Source: Sitta carolinensis (Eukaryota > Chordata > Aves > Passeriformes > Sittidae). From it: a stretch of 64,000 nucleotides of DNA. Position numbers and translations under genes: made by a program. The stretch is from the NCBI GenBank assembly GCA_032173965.1, contig CM063292.1, positions 7,102,001 to 7,166,000 of the forward strand. The letters are read 5' to 3'. The notes under the pieces were generated by a model, which was not told where the DNA came from, searched no databases, and saw nothing but the letters and a program-made list of their open reading frames with translations. Positions 13,051 to 25,140 of the stretch are shown here, piece after piece; position 1 is the stretch's first letter; each line of letters opens with the position of its first letter.

Positions 13051-15170
13051 TTCAGCAAGTGAAAGTAAACAGGGTGGTGAGATGCCTAACTCTGCAGTTA
13101 CCCTCAAAGGCTGCCTCTGAAGACCTGCCAAGTCAAGACCTTTCCTACTTTAAATCTCAAGTGAAGGCCCTTAGCTTTTGCTGTCACAGTCTGGGGACCT
13201 GGGCACGTAAGAAAGAGCTCTGAGCTCTCCACACAGGCAGCCTCATTTTAGCGATGCCAATCTTACAGAAATTTGGCTTTAAATCTTCAAAACACAGCCC
13301 TTTCCTTTTGTTCTATTTTGAGACTGTCATAAATATATATCTCATGTGAGTTACAACTCCAGCTTTTCTTGCTGGGGTCACTCTTCTCCTTTGGATTGCA
13401 GCAGGGCGTGGGCTCTTTGTTCCCAAACAATTCAACCAGGTTTCAAAGAGATAATACACATTGTATGCTAAGTCTGTGCTGGCTTTTATCACGCATCCCC
13501 TTGGAAACAGGAAATGCCCGGCTGTTTTTGGCTGCCCTCCCTCGTGATTTAGAAGAGGGACCGTAGGAAGGCTTTGCTGAGTGTCCTTTGATTTTCTGTC
13601 AATGAGGTTTTGCCAAAATTTTAACCGAGGTCCCAAAAGTAGAAATAAAACATTAATCTGCTCCATCAGCTAGTCCCTGGACAAGCCTTAGAAACTGAAA
13701 ATCTGTTTACAACAAAGATATCATAACCCTCTGAATGCTTAATAAGAATTATAACAAAGCAAGTAACTCTTTGTTTAAAACTAGTTATAGAGCAACACTC
13801 CTGTTTTGATTCTAGATGAACAAATAAAAGCCAAAGGTAGGTTACAGTTTATATTTTAAAGTTACTTGGCCTTTTTCTTAAAACCAGCCCTAAATGAAAT
13901 GTTTAACTCTCTCTTCAAATGTTTGACACCATCCATCACAATTTTATAGTTAGACACATAATAATGTATAATCTCAGCTGGCTGTCCACTTGTAAAAATG
14001 GGAATAGACTTCAAGAAATAAGCAATTTCCCAACAGAAAATTGGAAATTCTGCCAACCAATTCCAGGTGACCTGCCATCAATCAGTGTTAAATTCTCCCC
14101 AGCTATTGCTGAAGGGTATTGCCATTACTGACAGGCTTCACCTGGTGAATAATGGTATATAACAAACACATTCAAGAACTATAGAAATCCTAAGAATCTG
14201 TAATTGTCAGTTAACTTCCAGCAAAGACCTTCTCAGGCAATTCAGAAAGAGTGAGATTTCTATAACCTCAAGACTACTCATTTTTATTATAATGTGTTTG
14301 TATTTGTGTTGTTTTTTTAAATCAGAATGACTTGATGCCATGAAACTAAATTAATTCAGACCTCAAAACACTTATTTGTTGCAGAATAATTTCATATAAC
14401 TACTTTGCTGTATGCACTGAGTACGTGCTAACATGACAATTACTATAGGCCTGGACTTATATTCAAGTTTCTCAAAAAACTTTGTGCAATTAACAGTTAT
14501 GACTAATGTTTGAAGTGTGCTGTTCCAGGGTAGTAGTTTCCTTCATTTGCCAGAGTATACATTTAGAATTAAGTATTCAAGTGTTCTGGTTACTCATGTC
14601 AAGCCCTTGTAGCTATGATTTTCTTTACAGGTGAGAAACATGTTGCAAACAAGAAATCCTGACTCTGTTCAACCAGTACCAGAGAGGCAGAGGGAAATGA
14701 TGATGGATTTGTTACATGGAATCTCCAAGATAGGGAAATAGGGTTTTCACAGTTGTCAAAAACAGAATCTGTCAAGGTTTAAAGCTCTTCGTGAAGCATG
14801 GAAACTTGAATTTGCACTGAACTTTCAGATTAAAAAAAAAATAAAATTGAAAAAAGCAGTTGGAAGTACTGCTGGGCTCACCCTGGAATTGGATCAGGTC
14901 AGGAAGTCTCCTGTCCCTAACCACCTGTTCAAAGTCCATAATCCTGAGTGCAAAGGGCTACAGGATTATACAGAGATCCATTGCATCATTCTGCCCACCT
15001 GATTTCCATGGGGCACTCACAGGGGTGGAGAAAAGGATGTGATATTAACATGACTTTATTATACAACCTGCAACAAGATGGGTAATTAATCATGTGTCAG
15101 AGGGGCAAGAGATAGCAGTACCAGAATAATTTAATTTTTTTTTTTTAACTAAATCTGCTTCATGCTGTGG
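13051..15170. other. Non-coding stretch, nothing recognised
   Basis: AT-rich sequence with short open frames on both strands, the longest 117 codons at 13,313-13,666 minus. It contains no domain, repeat end or RNA gene that I can support. A poly-T tract of about 12 bases lies near 15,136. Confidence 0.55.
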
Positions 15171-15310
15171 TATATTCGGACAATAATGATGGGGTTCTAA
15201 GAGAGAGAATGTAACTTTTTAATTCATGGTAAAATGCTGGGATATTAGGATAATAATGATGGGGTTCTAAGAGAGACAATGCAACATTTTAGTTCATGGT
15301 AAAATGCTGG
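15171..15310. repeat. 70-bp tandem duplication (2 copies)
   Basis: Positions 15,171-15,240 and 15,241-15,310 are two 70-base units with about 7 differences (roughly 90% identity) and no length change. They share AATAATGATGGGGTTCTAAG and end in the same ATGGTAAAATGCTGG. Nothing suggests a transposon, so a single slippage or unequal-exchange event is the simplest origin. Confidence 0.92.
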
Positions 15311-18300
15311 ATTGTTCATAGTTCTAATGTCCATGGGATGCTGGGCCACTCCTCAAAATAATGCAAATCAACAATATAAAATGGTAATGAAAATATTTTA
15401 TATTCATTCAGCATCTCTTTGTCCAAATAGGTGGAAGAAAATGAAGACAGGGTAAGAGATGTGGGCAGAAAAGAAACAGTTTTTAAATCCTGATAATGTT
15501 CAAAGTAAGAGGCTTGCTCACTCCCTTTACCATAGCTCAGATAAAATGTAGACAGAAGAAGATATCTCTGTGTAAAGAGAGCCATCTGGATTTTTTCTGT
15601 GTGTGTGCAACAGTGGAGATTTCATCCTCTGGGATGCCCGTGGCTCAGGAGTGCTGCTTTTGTTCCTAACCCATTCTGAGCAGCCCTCTCATGCCTTGCC
15701 CAGCCAGCAGCCCCTGGCTCTCCAGAGTCGCTGCTGGCAGCAGAAATCTTCCCTCCAGCACAGCCTGAGCCTTTTGCTTTTGGGTGATGTCACCTGATTC
15801 ACTTGGTCAGGGTTTGCTTCTTGGTGAGCAGATTAAATGCAGAAAAGTCAATTTTCGGAAGAGCAGCCAGCTTCTCAGTAAGTGCAGGGCTATGATGGGC
15901 TGCACAGTCACCATGTGCATTCTTTTCTGTTAAAAACCCACATCCTGGGGTGTTGGCACTCCCAGGCCAGTGCCAGGCAGGGCAATACTGACAGGAGGTG
16001 CTGGTTATGAATATTGGTCTGCAGTAAAGCTGAGTTCTAACTCCTAAATGTGGGAGTTGCTCAGCATTTCATAATATTCTGTGAATAATCAGGTCATCTT
16101 TGCAGCTTTCCCACTGCATCCCTCCATCAGAGAGGTGTTACTTAAAGGCATTGTAGAGATGAAGCATAAAATGGAGATGTGCTGTGAAAGAAGAATTAGT
16201 ATCAGGAGTGGGTTTCAGTCCCTTTGACATGCTCAGAAATAACATGTCCTGTTCTCTCCATAGCTCCTGTGCTCTCTCTGGGTGCTTAACATAATTTATA
16301 AAAGAAATCATCTTAGATTTTCAAAGCAGAGTCTTAAAATAGCCTTAAATACTTAATGGCAGATTGAAAGATTGGGGAATAAAAGCAGAAATATATTGAA
16401 CAAAATAGCATCTAAGATACTAATTTAATTACCAAGTCTCCTCTAAGGGTTGGGTAACTGATCTGTGGTAGCATGGACCTAATTTTTCCCCTCAAGTTGA
16501 GAACAGAGAGAAAGCAAATGACATGATCTTCTATTATTCTCCAGATATATATCAGTGAACACTGTATTGCTGTATTTCACAGAACAATGGCCCTTCAAGT
16601 TTAGTATCTTGTCTCAAGACATGTTTTCTGAAAGTACAGTCACTAATGAAACTTATTGAGAGACTTCAAATGGAACATATAGTAGATTTAAAATTAGATT
16701 TGCTTTTGAAATCACATTTTCTGGTATAATTGCTCCTTTTAAAAATATTGAAGGCAGTTTAAAAACTATATCAGTTTTCTGAGCAAGACCCTTTCTTGTT
16801 AGATACTGGAAGACTCCCTGTCATGAGCAGCCTTAAATATTTCCAATCAGTTCAGTAACTCATAAAAATACTGATATTAAATTCCAAATGACTTCTTGTA
16901 AAACATGGACTTTGTTTTTTTGGATTACTGTAAAACAAATGAAATGTTATCTTTCCTCTCATTACTGTGAAACCCTCAAGAGCATTAACACATTTCAACA
17001 CACTGAAGTTTTCAAAACTCTCAAATTCTGACCATGAAAATTCTGTGAGCCAAGGATGAATTCTCAGTCACTCCTGGGTACGTCCTGCTGATTACACAGG
17101 AATAGCAGGAGTGTAAACCAGGTGACTTAGAGACAGTTCCAAAGAGATTCAGATCTGAAACAGAGCCACGTATGTCATGATATATTCAAGAGATAACCCT
17201 AAGAAAGACCTTTTTCTTATGAATACTTGTGCCAAATTCACAGCAGCAGCTCAGGAAGAAGTGTTCTAGTGAGCAGGAAGAAAAGCAGGCTTGTGTATGC
17301 TGACATCTGAAAGCAGAAATGAGCAGGGGTTTTCATGGGACATTTTTCCTGCATTAGACAAGAGTTGCCTCAGACATGCAAAGAAGTAGTATTGGTTGTG
17401 ACAAATACTAATTAAAACCTCTCAAGCCTGGAGGTGTGTGTTCCCTTCCAGCTTTTCTGAAGCTCTCACAAAGCCCACCAGGCTTGGCAGGCCTGTCCCA
17501 AACTGTTCACACATCGTGCCCCAGCAGTGCCAGCTCTGCTGCTCCTGAGCTGTGGCACACAGGAAAGACATCCCGAGGAAATATGGACTGTGGATTGCTG
17601 GCAAAAGTCAGCATAGACCAAAAATCTACAGGAAACAGGGCTCCTTGCACCTCCAGGTCAGAGCTTTCTGTCTGACAAGTCTCACAGTAAATGGTTATGG
17701 GAACCATAGGAAAACTTAGCAGTTTATCACTATGAAGAATTCTGCCTTGTCTGTAACACCAGAAAAATTGCTGATAAACCTTAGGATATGATAAAGAGTT
17801 TAACTCAAGTATTTCTCTCAGAGAGTATCTAGATTTCCTACAGGGGTAAATTCTGACAACTGTATCCATGCTTAGTAGAACCTCACTTCATGATTTTTCT
17901 CACTGGTTTTATGACTTACACATTGAAAGGTTTCTTAGAGGTGTCTGTAGGCCCCATAAACAAGCCCTCACTTTTTAATACACAAAGATTGCTTTCCAAA
18001 TCCTTCCTCAGTTGACAATTTCCTCATCAAAGGCAAAACAGCATTAAAAGAAAAACCTGTAGCATTGCCAAGCTGGAAATAAATGGTTTTGTTGTTTTAA
18101 ATACAAATAATGATCCGTCGTTATGCACTTTGCGAGGAAGGCATTACCCTGCCTTGAAAAACACAGAAGAGAAACAACACTGAAGTAGTTTTGATAAATG
18201 CTGTCATTCTCTAAGGAAATTTAGGAATTAGAATGCTGTTAAATGAAGCTGCTTTATGTCCTCTCTGAGTTTTCATTCCTTCAACAACGGAAACTGCCTT

Positions 18301-21105
18301 TGGGAAGACAACAGATGCAGGTCCCGTGAGGATGTGAGTGGCTGCATCTTGTCCTTGTGAGCAGACAGGCAGTGAAAGCCAGAGACACTGCAGCCCCCTG
18401 GCCAACTGCTGCTGGTAAGCTTCTCCCAGCCTTTAAAAGGAACATGAAACAACTCTAACATTCTTCACACATACAGAGAAATTTCTGTCCTCAGTAAAAT
18501 TTCAGAACATGAGAGTTTATGCTCTAACCACAGATATGCTTTTTGTGAACTTCTGTGTTTGGGCATAATAGTAAATTTGGCCCAACCTTCTTCTCACATC
18601 ACCTCTGTGAGTGGCACTGCAGCTCCTTTTCAACCTGACAGAGCCAGGCAATATGAACTTGCCTCATTTTTTCCAGCTGTGCCCTCCCAGCATGGGGATC
18701 CCACCAGTCTGTGTGCTGGGCACGGGGCACCTCTGAGATTCTGGATAAGGAGCTGCAATTACCAGCAGGCAGGAGTAACAAGCTCAATGTGTGGTCTGAA
18801 ATATCACTAATAATGCCCTTTAACGGGGACAAGCCAATTTGGGAACACTTAACAGCCAAAGGACACCTAGTCCTGATGGGAGACAAAATAGATGAGAAAG
18901 TCAAGATAGTGCAGCATGACAGCACTGCTTTGAGATTTCAATATCAGAGGTTTTAGGGGCTATTCATCCCAGAAATGAAGGCAATGGAAGTTTGAAGAAT
19001 GGAGAGGTGTTCTCTAACCCAGAACAGTGTGGCTCTCCTCATAATGGCCTTCACTGCAGTCTGTCACTGAGCCACTTTCTATTCCCCCGAGTAGGAGCTG
19101 TAGAATATTTTGTAAAGTTGCATCTTTTAAAGTTCAGAAAATAAGCAGTGAAGCAAGATGCATCTCCTTTAGAAAGAGGAATTGAACTCACCCCATGCTC
19201 CATGAAGCCATCAAGCTCATGGCTGAGCAACACATTGTTGAGTTGAATATAATGAGTCTGCTGTATAATGTCACATTATAAAAAAAACTGTGCAACACTA
19301 TAAAAAAAACCCCTACTGCATTTTGATAACACAGCTCCCTTTTCCCCTACTGAAAAAGATTCAGAAGCAAACTAGGAAATGGATTCAGGCATAGCAATCT
19401 CAATTAGCCAGTTTTCAGTCAAAATATATGCATTGAACACAACTGAGATTCTGTAGAGATTATCAGAAATTAAGTATATGTATTGCCCATGCTGTTCTAA
19501 ACAGCTCTTTCTTCACTATAAATTAACACAACTAGGGAGAGCAAAATCATGGTCATTTGATCATTAAAATATTATTTATATGAAGTTAAATCTATTAACG
19601 CTTCATTAGCAATTTCACTAGTTGACTGCAACTCTTTAGTCTTGAAAACTATTAGAAGAGGAATTCAACCTAAATTCTAAGTGGTTAACCTCTAAGATGG
19701 ATGTTGAGCTTAATTATTAATTCATAATCCTGAATTTGGGGCATCCTTGATTATCCCTAACTTAAATAAGTGTGATGAAGAATCAAGCCTTAGACTTTTT
19801 CCTGTTCTTATATGTCTGAAATTTGGAGGCTTACCTCAAGAATAACCATTCAAGGCCGTAACCATTTGCTTGGTACAGTGCAAAATGAAGTAAGGAAGAA
19901 TAAAGAAGAGAAATCCTCCTTGTCTCCTAAGAGATGTGCCTGATAGACCAGTGCAGTTTTCCCATGCAGAAATTCCTTCCTTGTTTACAGTTTGTGTTTA
20001 GCTGCTTTTTTTATCTTGTTTATTTGAAAATTGTAAATTGATAATCTTTGATATCTTGCCTTTTTAGGGGGAGATAAAAAAAAAAAAAAACCTGCAACAG
20101 CCAGCATATTCTCCACAGCCCTGAAAGGAGCAGCTGAGCCATGCACACTGCAGGAGGATCATGCAGTTCTTTCCCAGGGCCATGCCTTGGATTTCTCCTC
20201 TTCAATGGGGCTTCCTGGCACATGGCAGACACAGGACAGAACTGATCTCTGCCCCATTCCATGTCAGACAAGCAGATTTAGTTTGTTCTGTACCTTAATA
20301 GGCACCAGGCTGTGGACTGTGAAAGGCAAGTGTTGATATGAAATTTTTAAGAGACTCCTCATAATGAAGCGGTACTGGTGACACAGATCTTCTAATCAGG
20401 CATTTAGTAATTTTGCTTTGCAGCTTGGAAAATGTATTTCATTTAAATTCACCTCCTAGGAGCCATGTGTCAGGCAATTACTCTCTACCAGAAGATTTCA
20501 AAGTCCAAGCAAATTAAATGGGCTCTGTTCTTAGAGTAATATTGCCCTCAAAGCATCATTACTGTTGTTAAGAAATAGCAAACCTGAAGGCAAAATTTCT
20601 GTTCTCTCCTATGAATACAGGTGCAGTTCCCATTAATGTTATTGGCAATCAGCTGTGCATATTTACAGATTTAAAGCAGAATCTCTCTGAGCGAGGAGCA
20701 CACCTGAACACTCACAGTTCTGAAACAGCACTACTGAAAAGGGGAGCTGAGTTCAGTTCATAGAACGCTGAGACTTCTGAATTAAATTCAAAATGTGATG
20801 GCCTGTAATGATGTTCATTCCAAATACACCCCAATATTAGGTAAGCAGAATCAGGTTTTCTTCAGGAATAGAGTCCTGAGGAAGAAAGACAATCTTGCAA
20901 GGCATGGCACCAGGGAGCATTGACTTCCTTCAACTTACTACTGAGTGAGTATTATAAAGTGCAGTAAGCTTCTCCATGTTGCTGAATTTTAATATTGGAC
21001 TGCCTCCTCACTGGAATAGAAAGTAAGTTCTTGATTTTGTGACATTTAAACAAACTTGTGGTCATTTACAATCAGTTGGAACCACTGTCACAAATACAGA
21101 CCAGC
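15311..21105. other. Long AT-rich non-coding stretch
   Basis: No gene or complete element is recognised. Open frames reach only about 120 codons (17,507-17,869 minus) and overlap open frames on the other strand, as expected by chance. A poly-A tract lies near 20,077-20,090. Confidence 0.55.
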
Positions 21106-21306
21106 TGGGAGCCTGCAGATGGGTTTGATACCAACCCACCTGCCCAGGCAGTGGTGGAGCCATCATCCCTAGAAGTGATTAAAAATGTGTGGCTATGGCT
21201 CTTGAGGATGTGGTTTGATGGTGAACATGGTCCTGGATTAATCATTGCACTCAATGATCTCAAAATTGTTGTCTAGCCTAAATTATTCTGTGTTCCTATG
21301 ATTCTG
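21106..21306 (+). mobile_element. CR1 LINE 3'-end fragment
   Basis: A GCCCAGGCAGTGGTGGAG block, a CATCCCTAGAAGTG block, an ACTCAATGATCTCAAA block and a terminal CCTATGATTCTG follow in the order seen in CR1 3' ends, in plus orientation. About 200 bases are recognisable. The left edge is approximate, and the divergence suggests an old copy. The 72-codon open frame across it is incidental. Confidence 0.85.
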
Positions 21307-23525
21307 TTTTCTATTGTGTTACTATTTCCCAGTCTTAGTTTCAGAGCTCTAGATTCCCAAAGATCCGGAGGCATATGTAGAGCAGGATAATGGAAAGGGG
21401 GTCAGTTGGCACTTTAGAGATTTTTCCTTTTTACTTATCTTTATTTACTGCCACTTAAAAGCTTTCAGAACAATGCAGGAGTGTTCAGACTCCTTTTTAA
21501 ACCCTGGATTCCTGTCAGCTATGTGGCACTGAAAATTTTATTCAAAGTGGCTGCTCCAAGTACACACAAAAAGCATCTGATGATGGTCCTTGGCCACTGT
21601 CCTAGCTATAGGAGAGGTCAAAGTGAGCTGAATAGAACTCTTCATGTTACTGGAGTTAACAGTAAGAGAAACACTTCCCTAAATGGGGATCATTTTGCCA
21701 GAATTGCATCCACAATGCAAGGAACTCCAGCCTTGAATACTGATACCCTGTTTTTCTGCCTCCCATGCTTTCAAACCAGCAGCATAAGACACACATAAAT
21801 ATAGACAAACAGATGTAAATAATGTGTCCAAATATCCCTGCAAAACACCTTCTTTGTGCAGCATGCTGAAATCACCTCCCAAGCATAGGTTTTGTAAAGG
21901 CTATTCCCCCTCATTAGTTTAAGTTAACTACTGTTAGAGACTAGAATGGGAATTCTGCAGGGCAGGTTATCTGTCTGTCACTTTCAGAGCAGCTACTGTC
22001 AGAGACTGGGTACTGGAGCAGCAAAAATTTGGGCCAGATGCCAATTTTTATGCTCCTACAGTAGTTTTGCCTTGTAAAGATCATTACATTTGCTCATGAT
22101 ATTCAGTGAAGTTCATCTGTTTCAAGCCAGCACAATATCAAATACTCAGTCACTGACTCCAATTAAATCTCTGCTTAAAACCAACTCTTTCCACTCACTT
22201 TTCATTCTTCTTGCTCCTTGATTGTTTCACTTGCAAACAGAAAATAAACAGTTCATTGTTACTGAAGCAAACTCTTGTAAGCTCAGTGACAGAGCAGCAG
22301 TCTCTGTCAACTATTTAAAAAGATAGTTAATAAATTTTATTGTGTATAATGCAATGGGGCCTTGACATTTAGCCATTAGTGTAATGCAAATAACAAATAA
22401 TAATACATAACTGTGATTAAAATTGAAACACTGAGCAAATGTAAAAAAGAAAAGAAAGGGTGGTTTAAGTAGTAAACAAGGACATAGGAAAATCCATCAG
22501 CAGTCAAAGATAAGTATACTTGGAGCCATAAAATTACCTTGTGTCAAAACTAATTGAGGGAAGCAGCTCGTCACTAATGCAATTGTGCTTTAATAATGGA
22601 GATGGCATCTCCATGAGCCTGGGAGAGAGGCAGCTCTGAGAGCCAGAAACTTTGCAGGGATGGGCGCATTCCCTCAGCCCTCTGTGTTGGCACCAGGCTG
22701 AAATAGTTGGAGGCCTGGTTTCAAAGCCCAGAGTTTCTGCCCGAGTGGGCAGCAGGAGCTGCTGCAGCTCAGGGCAGCCCCAGCTGCTTTGGGGACCTGC
22801 AAAATTCACCCCTGAGGAGCAGCCCAGGTCAGCCCATGTCCCAGCTCCTCTCTGCTCCACACCTAGAGCCTGTCCAAGCTGTCAAAGTGAAGCCATTTAG
22901 ATGTTGTCTTGTTTTGCATTTCTCACTCTAAAATGTTCCAGAAATGAATCTGCTGTCTTTGAATAGAGAATTGGTCCAGGAATTGGCAAGGACTTCATTC
23001 TTACTTTTATTAAGGGCTTATCGAGTAAAAAGGAGTGGAACAAAGAAGAATAAAATCTTTGATTTCCCCACCCTCCACCTAGTCTGAATGACAGTCCTTT
23101 TGAGGTCAGTATTGCTTAAGTCTGTAAAATGAAAATGCTGCGAATCACAATCAAATAACTGTCAGGCTCCTTATTAAATTTCATTCAACTCCATACAAAA
23201 TCTTAAGGGACCATTGCTATCTTCCAATTTAGACAAAGATTAAATAAAAGCTGATCAAAGATTTATAGAATTCTAAAGTGATACTAAACACAATGTGCTG
23301 TGCTTGGAAAGCTTTCCCTGGTACAATGGAGTTGTAAGCAGCCTGCTTGAGGGGTTTCTTTTAAGCACCACATTCCATTGGAGGAAAAACCCAGCAGTTT
23401 ACAACCACCTCATCTAATTAAAATCTCATAATTCACAGTCTAAATCAAGTTTAAATTGATACTAGGGTTCATATTGTTGGCCAGACAGAATAAAAAATCA
23501 GTAAAAAATTCAACAAAAGAGGTGG

Positions 23526-23526
<1 letters not shown>
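21307..23526. other. Non-coding stretch with an AT-rich octamer-bearing segment
   Basis: No gene is seen. Segment 22,325-22,450 is AT-rich but not simple-sequence, and holds the POU octamer ATGCAAAT at 22,384-22,391 plus several TAATA cores. It may be a conserved regulatory element. A GC-richer patch at 22,600-22,870 has frames of up to 108 codons on both strands without domains. Confidence 0.5.

Positions 23527-23553
<27 letters not shown>
23527..23553. repeat. Poly-T tract, 27 bases
   Basis: An uninterrupted T run is followed by AAATTCAAAAAAAG. It may be the reverse of a retroposed poly-A tail, but I found no retroposon body beside it. Confidence 0.9.
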
Positions 23554-23558
<5 letters not shown>

Positions 23559-25065
23559 CAAAAAAAGAGCGAAACCATCACTTTTGGTGGTTGTCCTGAG
23601 TAGCAATTTTCAACCTATCTGCCATTCTGCCATAAAAGAAATGTACAGGTAAGATAAAGAGATCTCCTGAATGCAGGTAGTAGCAGTAGTTAGTAGAATG
23701 TCTGTTTTCAGCAGTAAAACCAACCTCTGTTTTGTCCATCAGTGGTAAAGTATGGCAAGGAAAGAGTACCCTGCTACATTAGGAACATTAACAGAAAATA
23801 TAGGGAAGAAAAAGAAAAGAAGCAACAAGAAGAGAAAGGTGCTTTAAAGGAGAGAATTTGTTTCATATTTTCATTTCTTGCTGCTGATAGAGAGAACTAA
23901 ATAAGAGGAGTCACAACCAGGGGACAGTCTGCCTTACATGTTTAGAGAAAAAGCTCTTAAAAATGTGTTTATTTCTTTTCAGGGCAAGCAGGTTCATTAC
24001 AAAATAAGTTTTTTATAGTGTTGCAGTGTTCATCTACAACAGAAATCATATTTCTGTAAGAAAAATTTCTGCCTAAGGCTTAGCAAGGAATTTATGATGC
24101 TGAACATAAAATCTGAATTCTGTGGTCAAACCTCTTGTGAGAGAATATACAATTACAGCAGACATACTGATTTCTGAGAAGCTTTAATGATATGTAACCT
24201 GGAGAATATTTTCACCATTTTGTGTACCTGATCTACTTTCTTCTACTGGGGCCTGTCTGAGTGCCCACAGAACACTTTTTTAGCGAGGTGATGCTGAATA
24301 TTGCCCCACAGTGACTGCCTGGGCCCCAGGAATGTGGATCTATAGCTCCTGAACAACTAAACATGGGATAAAGATGCAAAACTCAGCTCCTGCCATCCCT
24401 TCTGGGCAGTGGTGCATCCTCAGTGCCCTCGAGGAGATGTGAAAGCAAAGGCATATTTGCAGCAGAAATGCCAAACACCCCCCTTGTGACTCCTGCAAGC
24501 CATGGTATTTCCAAGTCCCTTTCAGATCCTAAAAGGAACATGAAGCAAGAGATCAGCTGGGCCATCATCTTTCTGGAGGTAGGTTTCCATATTTTGGCAC
24601 GAGATCCTAGGGAGCACAACAATGGCAGTGTTTATGTTTGTAGTTCATATTTAAGGTTATTCTGTTATCCATGCTTGATAAAACCAACCCAGGCTCCTGC
24701 AGAGGCAATTCCTAAATGTCAGCCAGAAGGGAGAAGAAAATGAAGTGGTTTACAATAAATACGTTTGCTTTTTATTAGCAAGTTCAAACTAGAACCTTTC
24801 CCCTCCAGTCAGGAACATCACAGGTAATTAAGCCAATGTCCTTTTGTCATACACTAAAAAAGGAAGATGTAAACTGAAACATAACAAGAATCACTGCCTG
24901 CTGGTCATAACTTCAGTGGGAGGGGGGGGTTACTAATTCCTTTTGATACTCCTTAAAATATATGATTTAGGATGAATTTTGGAGGGGCAAGGTAGCTGTA
25001 TAAAGAGATGGACTAAATAAAAGATAACAGACTTTGCTGTATCATTTCAAATAATCACTTTGGCC
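23554..25065. other. Non-coding stretch, nothing recognised
   Basis: AT-rich sequence with a short purine-rich patch at about 23,800-23,840. The longest open frame is 106 codons (24,423-24,743 plus) with no domain. Confidence 0.55.
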
Positions 25066-25140
25066 ATTTTTTTTTTTTTTTTAGGATTAGCAGAGATCAA
25101 GATTCAGGATTATCAGAGATCAAGATTCAGGATTAACAGA
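25066..25140. repeat. Poly-T tract plus 23-bp tandem duplication
   Basis: About 17 T residues (25,066-25,082) are followed directly by two copies of a 23-base unit (25,085-25,107 and 25,108-25,130) that differ at one base and share the core CAGAGATCAAGATTCAG. A third, partial GATTA start follows at 25,131. Confidence 0.88.
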
